DNA of 64,000 nt, from contig JAJXYD010000025.1 in assembly GCA_021780695.1 (NCBI GenBank), forward strand, positions 248,001 through 312,000, read 5' to 3'. Positions within the stretch are counted from its first letter, which is position 1; each line of letters starts with the position of its first letter. The position numbers and the translations under genes were made by a program. Source of the DNA: Deltaproteobacteria bacterium. GTDB taxonomy: Bacteria > Desulfobacterota > Syntrophobacteria > Syntrophobacterales > Syntrophobacteraceae. The notes under the pieces are model-generated. The model was not told the DNA's origin and did not search any database. It saw nothing but the letters and a program-made list of their open reading frames with translations. This document shows, one piece after another, positions 34,722 through 44,427 of the stretch.

Positions 34722-36155
34722 ATGGTTTTAGCCTCACTTAGCCGCATGCGCAGATCGGTCTCGTTTCGCATAGCCGTGTGGTATTCGGTTATTTTCCCCT
34801 TGAGTTCCTTTCTGGTCATAGGCATCTTTTACTTTCTACTCTCCTCCTATGTAAACCTCAAAGACCGCCAGATCCTGCACGCCAAGCTCGATGAGTATAC
34901 AAGCCGCTACGACCAGGGCGGTATACCGGCTCTTGCCCGCGCGATCCGCGAAGACAGAAAAAGAGATAAAAGGGTCTCTTTTTTCGTTCGCCTCTCAGGC
35001 CATGACAACGCCACTGTTTTTCTAAGCGTGCCAAAATCCGAGACCGTGGGCGATTACAAATATCTCGAACGCCGCGCAAAACCGCGCCTGATAGATCTCA
35101 TAACGGGAATCGCCCACAAGACCGAGGAAATATCGACCCCACTCCCGGACGGATTGGTCTTACAGGTGGGCAGAAGTATAAAAAACAGGGCGATTCTTCT
35201 CGACAGATTTTGGGAGATCTTCGCGGGCATCATGATCCCGGTCATTCTCCTGGGGTTTGCGGGCGGCGCTTTTTTGTCCCATCGCGCACTTCGCCCCCTT
35301 CGCGGCCTTATCGACATGGTCCGCTTCATTATCGATACGGGAAAGGTACACAACCGGGTCCCGGAAAACCTCACGGGAGATGAGACCGAGGAGTTGATCG
35401 TACTCTTTAACGCAATGCTCGAAAGGATCGAGACCCTAATCGACGGCATGCGCGGCTCTTTGGACAATGCGGCCCATGACTTGCGAACACCCATCGCGAG
35501 GCTGAGAAGCGTTATAGAAGTCGCGCTGCAAACCGAACCGGGCATCGAGGGCTTGAGAGAAGCCCTCATGGACTGTGCCGAGGAATCCGAGAGAATCCTC
35601 ACCATGGTAAACACCCTCATGGACATCTCCGAGGCCGAAACCGGCGTAATGAGGCTTAAACTTGAGGAGATAAACCTCTCGGAGCTTTTCCAGGACCTGA
35701 TCCAGCTCTACGAATACGTGGCAGAAGACAAGTACATAGAAGTCACTACCCAGTGCGCGCCGGGTCTAAAGCTTCGGGCCGATTCCAACCGCATACGCCA
35801 GGTGCTGGCCAACCTTGTCGATAACGCCCTTAAGTACACCCCGCGCGGGGGCAGGGTCCACCTTAGCGCCGAACTAACCGGCCAAGAGATCGCGATCGCG
35901 GTCGAAGACTCGGGCGAAGGCATCCCTGCCGATGAAATCCCAAGGATTTGGGACCGCCTCTACCGGGTCGATAAAAGCCGCACGCGACGCGGGGTGGGGC
36001 TGGGCTTGAGCCTTGTAAAGGCGATCGTACAGGCCCACGGGGGAACAATCGAGGTGGTGAGCGCTCCCGAGGTGGGTTCGCGTTTTACGGTCTATCTGCC
36101 CGCCCGGGGCAACTCCTCGGCCGATAGTCTTATCGGCAATATTTCAACCAGGTAA
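34722..36155 (+). CDS. Membrane sensor histidine kinase (orphan)
   Basis: A 477-residue two-pass histidine kinase. TM1 is at about 18-42, an extracytoplasmic sensor at about 43-165, TM2 at about 166-188, then HAMP (about 189-240), HisKA with His252 in AAHDLRTPIARLRS, and an HATPase domain with NLVDNALKYTP (N box), VEDSGEGIP (G1) and GVGLGLSLVKAI (G2). The architecture resembles OmpR-family partner kinases. The ATG has GGAG six bases upstream; an in-frame GTG four codons earlier is less likely. No response regulator lies next to it. The lone receiver at 63 kb is far away and is not assumed to be the partner. Confidence 0.9.
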   Translation: MVLASLSRMRRSVSFRIAVWYSVIFPLSSFLVIGIFYFLLSSYVNLKDRQILHAKLDEYTSRYDQGGIPALARAIREDRKRDKRVSFFVRLSGHDNATVFLSVPKSETVGDYKYLERRAKPRLIDLITGIAHKTEEISTPLPDGLVLQVGRSIKNRAILLDRFWEIFAGIMIPVILLGFAGGAFLSHRALRPLRGLIDMVRFIIDTGKVHNRVPENLTGDETEELIVLFNAMLERIETLIDGMRGSLDNAAHDLRTPIARLRSVIEVALQTEPGIEGLREALMDCAEESERILTMVNTLMDISEAETGVMRLKLEEINLSELFQDLIQLYEYVAEDKYIEVTTQCAPGLKLRADSNRIRQVLANLVDNALKYTPRGGRVHLSAELTGQEIAIAVEDSGEGIPADEIPRIWDRLYRVDKSRTRRGVGLGLSLVKAIVQAHGGTIEVVSAPEVGSRFTVYLPARGNSSADSLIGNISTR

Positions 36156-36250
36156 CATTTGGGCAATAGAGCGGTAATGTTGCCGATTTAAAATAGTAGC
36201 CGTGTTACTATCCCTTGGAGATAGCCGGCCGACTTCAAAGAGAAAATTTT

Positions 36251-37039
36251 ATGCCCGTAATCACCATATCAAGAGGCGCTTATAGTTCCGGAAGGCAGGT
36301 GGCGGAGAAGCTTGCCCTCAAACTCCAATATGAATGTATCTCCCGCGAGATCGTTCTTAGCGCTTCCAAACTCTTTAATATTCCCGAGATGACCCTTATT
36401 CGCGCCGTTCACGATGCGCCCTCCGTCTTTGACCGTTTCAGCTACGAAAAGCAAAAATACGTCTCTTACGTGCGTTTGGCGATGATCGAAACGGCCCGCA
36501 AAGACAACGTGGTCTACCACGGGCTGGCGGGCCACTATTTTCTGCGCGGCATTCCAAACGTCATCAAGATAAGGATCCTGGCCGACATGGAAGCAAGAAT
36601 ACTCGAAGAGATGAGGCGCGAGTATGTTTCGGCCGAGGAAGCCAGGCGCTTGATTATTAAAGACGATGAGGCCCGCGACCGCTGGAGCCACTACATCTTC
36701 GGCATCAAGGCCTCCGACCCCAGCCTCTACGACATGATCGTCAATATCGGTTCGCTCTCCCAGGAGGACGCGGTCGAAATTATTGCCGGAGCTACGAGCC
36801 TGCCCTGTTTTCAGCCAACCGTCGAGTCCAGAAAGGAGATGCGCAGGCTCCACATAGCCGCCCGGCTGCAGGTGGCGCTCATGGAGGACATCCCTTCGGT
36901 AAAGGTGGAAGCCGAAAAAGGCAAGATAGTTGTCACAGCCAGGGGCCATTGGGCGCAGGGGAAAAAACTGCTCTCGAAAATCGATGAATTGATAGATGTG
37001 GAAAAAGAACAGGTAAGGATAGAACTGAGGATACAGTAA
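36251..37039 (+). CDS. Cytidylate kinase-like family protein, copy 1
   Basis: A 262-residue protein of the cytidylate-kinase-like family. The P-loop variant is ISRGAYSSGRQVA (residues 6-18). DNVVYHGLAGHYFLRGI, KIRILADMEARI and ASDPSLYDMIVN look like the NMP-kinase core and lid. Residues about 190-262 form a separate alpha/beta tail (AARLQVALMEDIPSVKVEAE) that resembles a BON-like module. ATG 36251 matches the start of the paralogue at 37935; an in-frame TTG 12 codons earlier lacks support. It is convergent with that paralogue, copy to copy. The substrate is unknown. Confidence 0.75.
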   Translation: MPVITISRGAYSSGRQVAEKLALKLQYECISREIVLSASKLFNIPEMTLIRAVHDAPSVFDRFSYEKQKYVSYVRLAMIETARKDNVVYHGLAGHYFLRGIPNVIKIRILADMEARILEEMRREYVSAEEARRLIIKDDEARDRWSHYIFGIKASDPSLYDMIVNIGSLSQEDAVEIIAGATSLPCFQPTVESRKEMRRLHIAARLQVALMEDIPSVKVEAEKGKIVVTARGHWAQGKKLLSKIDELIDVEKEQVRIELRIQ

Positions 37040-37045
37040 ATGCAC

Positions 37046-37079
37046 GCAGTGGATAACGATACTTACCGCTATCCACTGC
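37046..37079. terminator. Shared hairpin between the two kinase-like paralogues
   Basis: A perfect 10-base stem, GCAGTGGATA (37046-37055) and TATCCACTGC (37070-37079), with a 14-base loop lies in the 71-bp gap between the convergent genes. It could stop transcripts from both sides; a T-run is lacking on both strands. Confidence 0.5.
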
Positions 37080-37110
37080 ACTATCGACTTTGCCTATTCA
37101 AATCACTGTC

Positions 37111-37935
37111 CTAGGGGAAAAGCCGCCCGTCGGTCAGCTTGACTTTCTGCAAGACTTTTATATCGAAGTCGCTCACCCCGGCAATGGATTTTAAAATTTT
37201 TCCAACCTCCGCGACCCTCTCCTCCTGCTCCTCGATGGGAACTCTTATTTCCACCTTCACAAAACCGTTATCGGCTATCACTTCCGCGTCGGGATCTATC
37301 TCTATTAGCCCCGCCTTTACCTCGGCTGCAAGCGCCATATTCTCCACGGTCCTCTGCGATTCGGCGGTCGTGCGGAAGCGCTCCAGTCCCACGACCTGGC
37401 AAATCATATCCACCGCGTCTTCGACTTTGATCTTCCTTATGTGAATTACAAGGTCGTAGAGGCTGGGGTCGGTGGTATCAATCCCGTAGAGATTGAGGCT
37501 CCATTTCCTGCGTTCTTCGTCATCGCTTTTCAAGATACGCAGGGCTTCCTCACGGGGCAGTTTCATCCGTTCCATCTCTGTTCTGACCCGGTCTTCCATG
37601 TCGGCGATAATTCGAACCTTTAGGGCATGAGTGATGCCCTTTACAAAAAAATGACCGGCCAGGCCGTGATAGACCACGTTATCCTGGGTGAACTGCTTTA
37701 ACATGGCGGCTCGAAACGAGGTTATGTATTTTTCCTTCCCGTGGGTGAACCTGTCCAGAATCGAAGGGGCGTCATGGATGGCCCTGACAAGCCTGATTTC
37801 GGGCATATTGAATTCGCGGGAAGCATCCAGAAGGACCTCGCGCGCAACACATCGGTAACCCAGTCTGTCGGCGACCAGTTTCGCGACATCCTTGCCCTTG
37901 CTGTAAGAACCTCTCGAGATGGTGATTATTGCCAT
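37111..37935 (-). CDS. Cytidylate kinase-like family protein, copy 2
   Basis: A 274-residue paralogue of the gene at 36251. They share ISRGxYSxG P-loop, AxHDAPSxxDRF, DNVVYHGLAGHxF, RIxADMExRxxxEM and DPSLYDxxxxI. The C-terminal tail (about 200-270: AAEVKAGLIEIDPDAEVIAD, then GKILKSIAGVSDFDIKVL) looks like a BON domain, which is usually a lipid- or envelope-binding module. The kinase-BON pairing is unusual. Identity between the copies is clear in the N-terminal 180 residues and weaker in the tail, so this is an old duplication. ATG start, with GGAGGAGCC upstream. Catalytic activity is not assured. Confidence 0.75.
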   Translation of the reverse strand: MAIITISRGSYSKGKDVAKLVADRLGYRCVAREVLLDASREFNMPEIRLVRAIHDAPSILDRFTHGKEKYITSFRAAMLKQFTQDNVVYHGLAGHFFVKGITHALKVRIIADMEDRVRTEMERMKLPREEALRILKSDDEERRKWSLNLYGIDTTDPSLYDLVIHIRKIKVEDAVDMICQVVGLERFRTTAESQRTVENMALAAEVKAGLIEIDPDAEVIADNGFVKVEIRVPIEEQEERVAEVGKILKSIAGVSDFDIKVLQKVKLTDGRLFP

Positions 37936-38211
37936 TGACGGCTCCTCCTGATTGTTTTCTTTGTGAAAATATCCTCTTGGTTTTTTTATCTGAACTCTGC
38001 CCGCTTTGCCAGAGCAAATAAGAGGGACAGGAAAAATTTTTATTTCAAAAAACGCCTTAGGGGCAAGGCTTTTGCCAACAAGACTCCCTAGGAATTTTCC
38101 CTGCCTCCATCTTTGCCCCTAAATTACTCATCGCCCTGAGTGTGGCGCCCTTTCCATTCCGGCCTTAACCGGTCGGTGCCAACGACCGGGTGCAACGGGG
38201 GGCTGCCTCCG
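37936..38211. other. Gap between transketolase and kinase-like copy 2
   Basis: A 276-bp stretch with two hairpins. CCGGTCG (38169-38175) and CGACCGG (38183-38189) make a tight stem after the transketolase stop and may act as its terminator, although without a T-run. TTAGGGGCAA (38057-38066) and TTGCCCCTAA (38113-38122) form a 10-base repeat over 46 bases, possibly in the leader of the kinase-like gene. Confidence 0.4.
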
Positions 38212-40173
38212 CTAGAGCGAGGCAACCGCGCGGCTTTTCGCCTGCAAAACCGCCCTTACGATCCCGAAACGATCGATTCCGGCGGCCTGGTAGAGTTCAG
38301 CCGGTGTTGCGGAAAAACCGTATTTTTTCACCCCAAGCCTGATCAGCTTACACTGCAAACCGTTTTCAGCCAGAGTCCCGGCCACGATGGAACCCAGTCC
38401 CGTTCCCGCATGGTGGTCTTCAACGGTTACGATGAGGCCCGTTTCGGCAGCCCTGGCAATTGCTTCACTATCGGTTGGGACAACGGAGGCAAAATTTAGC
38501 GCGGCCGTTTTTACCCCGTGAGTCTCGGCCAGTTCGTCGGCGGCCTTGACGGCTTCGCCGGCGACCGCGCCGCAGGCGATCACGGCCGCATCGCAGCCCT
38601 GTCTCAACCAGTCGGCTCTGCCGGGACAAAAGCGGTAGTCGCCGCCAAAGGCGGGCTTTCCCGTTTCATCCAGGATCGGCGCAAGCTTTGAGCGCCCCAT
38701 GCCCACAAAGAAGTTTCCAGGTTGCTTGGCCGCGTATCTGACGATCCTGTCGGTCTGGTTGGGGTCTGCGGGCATGAATATGGAAAAACCGAACAGGTTT
38801 CTTATAAGCCCGATGTAGTCGATGCACTGATGGGTCGGCCCGTCTTCGCCCACATCGAGGCCCAGGTGGGTGCAAACCAGCTTGAGGTTGGTTTCGTTTA
38901 TGTCGTTTAGCCTTATCTGGTTTAACACTTCCGTTACCCCGAAGACTCCAAAAGTGCTGAAAAAGGAGGCAAAACCCTCTTTACTGACCGCCCCCGAAAC
39001 GGTTGCCGAGTGGTGTTCCTGGATCCCGCATTCAAAAAAACCCTTCTCCGAGACCTTGTGGAAGCCGTCCATCTTTACCGAGCCTTCCAGATCGCAGGTA
39101 AAGGCGAGAATCTTAGGAACTTTTCCGCCGTTGTTGATGCGGGCCAGATCTTCTAGGGCCGCGCCGTAAGCCGATCGGTTGTCGGTTTTGACCTCGGCGC
39201 CGTAGGTTCTGGCCTCCCCCGTATCCAGGTCCGGATAAAGCGAGGGTTTCGAAAAATGCTTTATCGTTTTAAGGCTTGCGCTTCGTTTGACCTTAAGCGC
39301 CTCCAGGGGATTATCGACTCCTAGTTCGGCAAGAGCCTTTGCCGCGTCGGCTTCATTTAGAACGGACCCGTGGTATTTGGCCTTGTTTTCCATGAAGGAA
39401 ACGCCCTTGCCCATTATGGTGTTGGCGATAACGGCCGAGGGAAAGCGCGGATCTCCCGCTTCATTGCGGTAGACTTTTCGAAAAGCCTGGAAAACCTGTT
39501 CGAAATCGTTGCCGTTTTCGATAGTAACCACGTTCCAGTGCGCCGCGCCGAAGTCTGCCCGGATATCCTGAGGCATGATCGCGCTCGTGCTGCCGCCGAT
39601 CTGTAGATGGTTGCGATCGATGAGGCAGGCCATGTTGTTTAAGCCGTATTTGGCCGAAAACCGGCGGGCTTCCGAAATCTGGCCCTTTTGCTGCTCTCCG
39701 TCGCCCATAAGGACGAAGACCCTGTTTTTCTTCTCTTGGAGCTTAAAGGCCAGAGCCATGCCCGCTCCGGCCGAAAGACCCTGGCCGAGCACTCCCGTGT
39801 TCCATTCGACACCCGGAACGCAGGATTCTACGTGACCGGCGAAAATAGAGCCGCCGCGCCGAAATCCCTCGAGGAAATCTTCTTCTTCTATGTAGCCGAA
39901 TTCGCTAAGCACGCTGTAGACGCCCGGGCTGACATGGCCCATGCTGACTACGAGCCGGTCGCGTCCCTCCCAGCAAGGATTGTCGGCCTTGTGCGACATA
40001 GTGGCATAGAGCATTAAAAGTAGGTGAAGCGAAGACATCGAACCGCCCGGATGTCCGCTGCCGGCAAGAGTCGTACTGACGATTATGCGGCGCACGCAGC
40101 GCAGCCACATCTGGTGGAGCCTCTTTGTCTGCTCCTCGCTAAGACAAGCCTGGTCAAGTGAAATTCTAAACAT
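38212..40173 (-). CDS. tkt: Transketolase
   Basis: A 653-residue single-chain TPP enzyme that moves two-carbon units between sugar phosphates in the pentose phosphate pathway. TPP-binding GDGEQQKGQISEARRF (a GDG motif) and the following DRNHLQIGG are in the first domain. The pyrimidine domain has GFFECGIQEHHSATVSGA with the catalytic Glu, and GEDGPTHQCIDYIGL. ATG 40171-40173 has GGAG six bases upstream; the frame opens six codons earlier at TTG. The sequence diverges from textbook TktA in details, so a related TPP enzyme such as DXS is a lesser alternative; the domain order and length favour transketolase. It follows the Mrp gene by 29 bp. Confidence 0.85.
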   Translation of the reverse strand: MFRISLDQACLSEEQTKRLHQMWLRCVRRIIVSTTLAGSGHPGGSMSSLHLLLMLYATMSHKADNPCWEGRDRLVVSMGHVSPGVYSVLSEFGYIEEEDFLEGFRRGGSIFAGHVESCVPGVEWNTGVLGQGLSAGAGMALAFKLQEKKNRVFVLMGDGEQQKGQISEARRFSAKYGLNNMACLIDRNHLQIGGSTSAIMPQDIRADFGAAHWNVVTIENGNDFEQVFQAFRKVYRNEAGDPRFPSAVIANTIMGKGVSFMENKAKYHGSVLNEADAAKALAELGVDNPLEALKVKRSASLKTIKHFSKPSLYPDLDTGEARTYGAEVKTDNRSAYGAALEDLARINNGGKVPKILAFTCDLEGSVKMDGFHKVSEKGFFECGIQEHHSATVSGAVSKEGFASFFSTFGVFGVTEVLNQIRLNDINETNLKLVCTHLGLDVGEDGPTHQCIDYIGLIRNLFGFSIFMPADPNQTDRIVRYAAKQPGNFFVGMGRSKLAPILDETGKPAFGGDYRFCPGRADWLRQGCDAAVIACGAVAGEAVKAADELAETHGVKTAALNFASVVPTDSEAIARAAETGLIVTVEDHHAGTGLGSIVAGTLAENGLQCKLIRLGVKKYGFSATPAELYQAAGIDRFGIVRAVLQAKSRAVASL

Positions 40174-40202
40174 TAAATTCTCCGCAATCACTCAATTGTT
40201 TG

Positions 40203-41078
40203 TTATGCAGCGCCCGCGCCGCTGTTTCGGCTTCCGCCGAGGGTATCCAGCACCGAATCGACCAGCTTGTTTACCGCCTTTACAAAAGGGGTATCGACCT
40301 GGCTGTTAAGAACCGGTTTTCCACTGTCTCCTCCTTCGACTACACCGGGATCGAAGGGTAATTCGCCCAGGAAATCCACGTTCATTGCCTGGGAAGTCCT
40401 GAGGCCGCCACCGGTTTTAAAAATCGGAATAAACTCGCTGCAGTGTGGACAAAACAACCCCGACATGTTTTCAACGAGCCCCAAAATATTCAGATTGACC
40501 TTGCGGCAAAAATTTATCGATTTTCTTACGTCGGCAAGGGCCACTTCCTGGGGCGTGGTAACGATTAGCGCTTTGGCCTCCGGAATGAGCCTGGATATGC
40601 TCAAGGGTTCATCTCCGGTTCCCGGCGGGCAATCGATTACCAGAAAATCGAGATCTCCCCAGCTGCAATCGGAGAGGAATTGCTCGATTACGCCATGCTT
40701 GACCGGACCTCGCCAGATGAGCGCCGAATCGGCATCCTCGAGCATGCAGCCGATTGAGACGATCTTAAGGTTTAAACCGTACTCGTAAGGAAGGATCTCC
40801 CTTTCGGCGGTGGTTTGGAGCTTGCCCTGGATTCCAAACATCCTGGGAATGGAGGGACCGTGCAGGTCGATATCGAGCAGCCCCACCTTTAGGCCGCCCC
40901 TTCGGGCCAACCCCAGCGCCAGGTAGCTTGCCACACTGCTCTTGCCCACTCCACCCTTGCCGCTCATTACCAGAACCTTGTTTTTGATGCGCCCCATTTT
41001 ACAGGCAACAAGGTCCTTTCTGGATTTTTTCTCTCCAGAACTTTTGCAGGACGCACACGACTTTTGACCGCAATCCAT
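40203..41078 (-). CDS. mrp: Mrp/NBP35-type P-loop ATPase (Fe-S carrier)
   Basis: A 291-residue ApbC/Mrp protein that binds and transfers Fe-S clusters. An N-terminal segment has CGQKSCASCKSSG. The deviant Walker A is VMSGKGGVGKSSVASYL, followed by LLDIDLHGPSIPRMFG, VIDCPPGTGDEPLS, and FCPHCSEF with the CxxC that bridges the dimer cluster. The Cys cluster at the N-terminus is like NBP35-type members. ATG 41076-41078 is chosen; the frame runs 22 codons further but those residues are unlike the family. Regulation is not readable. It precedes transketolase. Confidence 0.9.
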   Translation of the reverse strand: MDCGQKSCASCKSSGEKKSRKDLVACKMGRIKNKVLVMSGKGGVGKSSVASYLALGLARRGGLKVGLLDIDLHGPSIPRMFGIQGKLQTTAEREILPYEYGLNLKIVSIGCMLEDADSALIWRGPVKHGVIEQFLSDCSWGDLDFLVIDCPPGTGDEPLSISRLIPEAKALIVTTPQEVALADVRKSINFCRKVNLNILGLVENMSGLFCPHCSEFIPIFKTGGGLRTSQAMNVDFLGELPFDPGVVEGGDSGKPVLNSQVDTPFVKAVNKLVDSVLDTLGGSRNSGAGAA

Positions 41079-41477
41079 ATAAATCCCGCTCCCTTCCCGG
41101 CGCCCGAGAGCCCAACCCCCGAGGGTGAATCTTTTACCGGGCAAATGGTTCCAAAATTTAAAATTTTGAGCTTAGAAGTTATTTTAGACCAAGTCAACTG
41201 CTGGATCTAATAGAACCGATTAATTTTTTAAACTTTCCATGCCCCTGTTAACAGGCACAATTGCCTCACGGATCAATCCAAAACAAATAAACCACTTTGC
41301 CTTCCGGAAATCTTTCCCATGGCCTCCATGGTCCGATCCGGGGCGCGGAGAAAAACCTACTTTTTACCGGTATCGTTTACTTTTGGTTAAGATGTTGGTA
41401 ACATAGGCCATTATCTTAGACCGGGGGCATTATCACGCCATCTGTTCCTGACTCTCCTTATCGTAAGGACGCTCTTC
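41079..41477. other. Divergent gap between mrp and gspE
   Basis: This 399-bp region must carry promoters for mrp (-) and for the secretion operon (+). On the minus strand TTGACT near 41195 is followed 17 bases later by TAAGCT, a weak candidate. A palindromic AAAATTT-A-AAATTTT run is at about 41155-41170. No coding frame is supported. Confidence 0.4.
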
Positions 41478-43169
41478 ATGGAAGATCAGCTTTGCCTGCT
41501 GGATGCGTTTGAACTCGAATTTAACCTCGACGAAGAGCAAAAACGCCGCCTGCGGCATTCTTTTTTTATCGAACGCCTTGCCTTGGCCGATGCCTTCGAG
41601 GAAATCGCCATTACCGACGAAGGCCGCATCCTGCGGGTAATGGCCAGGCAACTGGGTCTTCCGATGCTGGTGCGCGAGGACTATCCGGAAAAACCGGTGC
41701 TTTTGGAGGGCGTTTCGATGTTTTTCCTTCGAAAGCATGCGATACTTCCCATCCAGGTCGAAAGCAACAGGGTCCGCGTCGTGGTAAACGACCCCCTGAA
41801 TCTTCCGGTCTTGAATACGGTTTCCAACTATTTCGGCGCCATGGAGCTCGATCTTTACCTGGGACAAAGAGAAGAGATTCGCACGGCTATCGACCGCCTC
41901 TACGGCACGGCTGCCCGCGAAGCCGAGGAACAGTCCGTAATGGCTCTGGATAACGGAGGCTTTGAAGACGATCTCGAGCACCTGAGAGGGCTCGCCCAGG
42001 AAGCCCCCATCGTTCGCCTGGTAAACGTGATTATCTCGCGAGCCCTGGATATGCGGGCCTCCGATATTCACTTCGAGCCCTTCGAGCGCGCCTTCCATGT
42101 GCGGTGCAGGGTCGACGGGGTGCTCTTCGATCTCGACCAGCCCCAGAAGACCATGCAGTCGGCCATCGTCAGCAGGCTCAAACTTATGGCCAATTTGAAC
42201 ATAGCCGAGCGCAGGCTCCCCCAGGACGGCAAAATCAAGATAAGGTTTGGCAGCAGGGAGGTAGACATCCGGGTATCCACCGTTCCCACTATTTACGGGG
42301 AGAGCGTGGTCCTAAGGCTCCTTGCCCAGGAAAGCGTCGAATATGATCTTGCAAACCTCGGCATGGACAAAAAGGACCTCGACTATATTGGCCAGCTCAT
42401 CGAACGGCCTTACGGAATGGTGCTTGTAACCGGCCCTACCGGTTCGGGCAAGACCACGACTCTCTACGGGGTACTAAAAAAACTCAACACCGTCACCCGA
42501 AAGATCATAACGGTTGAAGACCCGGTCGAATACCAGATAAACGGAATAAACCAGATCCAGATAAAGCCCCAGATCGGGTTAAATTTCGGAACCACCTTGC
42601 GCTCCCTGGTCCGCCAGGATCCCGACGTTTTGCTGATAGGCGAAATCCGCGACAAGGAAACCGCGGATATTGCCATCGAATCTGCCCTTACCGGTCACCT
42701 CGTGCTCTCTACGCTTCACACTAACGATGCTCCGGGCGCCATAACGCGCCTTCGCGACATCGGGATCGAATCGTTTCTGATGGCCGATTCCCTTCTTACC
42801 GTCATGGCCCAGCGCTTGATCCGCATGTTGTGCCCTCATTGCAGGGAACCCTATGAAGCCCGCAAAGAGGACAGGGTGAAGATGGAAGATTTTTTGCCCG
42901 ATCTGCCCCCGAAAGTGGAGCTCTATCGTAACAAAGGGTGCGAAAGGTGCGGTTATACGGGTTATAAAGGCAGACAGGGAATCTTCGAGGTCCTGCCGGT
43001 AAACGAGGTGGTAAGATCGGCCATTGTCGCGGGCAAGGACGCCGGCGCCATAGCCCGCATAGCCGCCGATTTTGACTACCGTCCCCTTGCCCACCACGGA
43101 TTTCGCAAGGTGGTCGAAGGCAAAACGAGTCTATCCGAAGTGCTGAGAGTAACAAGCCTTTCTATTTAG
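41478..43169 (+). CDS. gspE: Type II secretion ATPase GspE
   Basis: A 563-residue secretion ATPase that powers the type II pseudopilus from the cytoplasmic face. The N1E/N2E domain is at about 1-170. The ATPase has VTGPTGSGKTTTLYG (Walker A, about 318-332), ITVEDPVEYQ (Asp box), LLIGEIRDKETADIA (Walker B), TGHLVLSTLHTNDAPGA (His box) and a tetracysteine CPHC...CERC Zn motif near residue 450-490. The length and Zn motif fit GspE/PilB. The adjoining gspF-M and D genes make GspE the choice over PilB. First gene of the operon; AAGGA precedes the ATG. Confidence 0.93.
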   Translation: MEDQLCLLDAFELEFNLDEEQKRRLRHSFFIERLALADAFEEIAITDEGRILRVMARQLGLPMLVREDYPEKPVLLEGVSMFFLRKHAILPIQVESNRVRVVVNDPLNLPVLNTVSNYFGAMELDLYLGQREEIRTAIDRLYGTAAREAEEQSVMALDNGGFEDDLEHLRGLAQEAPIVRLVNVIISRALDMRASDIHFEPFERAFHVRCRVDGVLFDLDQPQKTMQSAIVSRLKLMANLNIAERRLPQDGKIKIRFGSREVDIRVSTVPTIYGESVVLRLLAQESVEYDLANLGMDKKDLDYIGQLIERPYGMVLVTGPTGSGKTTTLYGVLKKLNTVTRKIITVEDPVEYQINGINQIQIKPQIGLNFGTTLRSLVRQDPDVLLIGEIRDKETADIAIESALTGHLVLSTLHTNDAPGAITRLRDIGIESFLMADSLLTVMAQRLIRMLCPHCREPYEARKEDRVKMEDFLPDLPPKVELYRNKGCERCGYTGYKGRQGIFEVLPVNEVVRSAIVAGKDAGAIARIAADFDYRPLAHHGFRKVVEGKTSLSEVLRVTSLSI

Positions 43170-43197
43170 CGGCCAAAGCCGATCCCGGGGAGCTTCC

Positions 43198-44385
43198 ATG
43201 ACTTCTTTTCAATACCGGGCCCGCGATGCGGGCGGGGCGACTCACCGAGGTGTGATTGAAGCCCTTTCCGAAAGCGACGCGGCCAGAAAGCTCAAATCGA
43301 GCAAACTGTTTCCCGTTAGCATAAAAGCCGCCACAGGCAAAAGAAAGCGGCGAATCCCCGAAGAGCACATCATCAGCTTCTTTTTCGATCTCTCCGATCT
43401 TTTGGTCGCGGGCCTGCCGCTCGACCGCGCTCTTAGCCTTATAAGCGCCAATCAGACCCACAAACGCTTCCAGCGGGTAGTGCAGGAGTTGTTTGAAAGC
43501 GTCCAGGGCGGCAACGATCTCTCGGGTGCGCTCAGCCATTACCGGGACGTTTTCGGCGCTCTTACCGACCACATGATAAGGGCCGGAGAGGCCAGCGGAA
43601 CCCTTGGCCCCATTTTGAAACGACTGGCCCAGTATCTGGAGCAGCGGCGCCTGTTTCGCCAGGCCATGCTCTCCGCCATGATTTATCCGATTATCATTGT
43701 AAGTGTTGCGGCAATCTCGGTTGTAACCTTGCTGGTCTACGTCATCCCAAGGTTTGCCCAGATCTTCCAGGAGCTTAACCAGCCAGTGCCTTTCCTTCTA
43801 AATATCATGATCGGTTTGGGGTTGTGGCTTAGAAAATACGGCTTGCTATTACCCATTTTGGCCGCCGGGGCCTTGCTTGCCGGAAAATACCTGCTCCAAA
43901 AACCCGAGGCCCGCAGGACCCTGGATAGATTTCTATTCCGTTTGCCTTTTTCCCGCTATTTAATCATGTATAGTGAAATGACACGTTTTTGCCGAACCCT
44001 TGGAACCATGATCGAAGCCGGAGTGCCTCTTCTAAGGGCGCTCACCCTGGGCCAGGGGCTCATACTTAACGTGGGGTTGAAAGGGTCGATGAACCCTTTG
44101 CACCAGGAAATAAAGGCCGGGAGGTCGATTAGCAACTTTTTCCGCTCCCAGCCGTCGTTTCCCGCCAGAATGGGCACCATTCTTCGCATCTCCGAAGAAC
44201 AGGGTAACCTCGGCGCGGGGTTCCTCTCCCTTTCAGACCACTTTGAAAAGGAACTCCAAAGGACCCTTCAAAGAATCATGACCCTGGCCGAACCCCTGGT
44301 GATCCTCTTAACGGGAGGCTTCATAGGCGTTATAGTCCTTAGTATGTTTTCGGCCATATTTGGAATCAACAACGTAAAGTTCTAA
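43198..44385 (+). CDS. gspF: Type II secretion inner-membrane platform protein GspF
   Basis: A 395-residue polytopic platform protein on which the pseudopilus assembles. Two T2SSF cytoplasmic domains (about 60-180 and 260-380) alternate with membrane segments at about 165-190, 205-235 and 365-390. The opening FQYRARDAGGATHRGVIEAL is typical, as is AMLSAMIYPIIIVSVAAISV. GGGGAG precedes the ATG. It follows gspE by 28 bp. Confidence 0.92.
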   Translation: MTSFQYRARDAGGATHRGVIEALSESDAARKLKSSKLFPVSIKAATGKRKRRIPEEHIISFFFDLSDLLVAGLPLDRALSLISANQTHKRFQRVVQELFESVQGGNDLSGALSHYRDVFGALTDHMIRAGEASGTLGPILKRLAQYLEQRRLFRQAMLSAMIYPIIIVSVAAISVVTLLVYVIPRFAQIFQELNQPVPFLLNIMIGLGLWLRKYGLLLPILAAGALLAGKYLLQKPEARRTLDRFLFRLPFSRYLIMYSEMTRFCRTLGTMIEAGVPLLRALTLGQGLILNVGLKGSMNPLHQEIKAGRSISNFFRSQPSFPARMGTILRISEEQGNLGAGFLSLSDHFEKELQRTLQRIMTLAEPLVILLTGGFIGVIVLSMFSAIFGINNVKF

Positions 44386-44427
44386 AACCTCGCCGGGGGG
44401 CGAAGCGGGAGAATAGACCCCATTATC

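Noticed and set aside
37046..37079. Hairpin between the kinase-like paralogues as a mobile-element end
   Set aside because: No matching terminal repeat or transposase nearby; a shared terminator is simpler.
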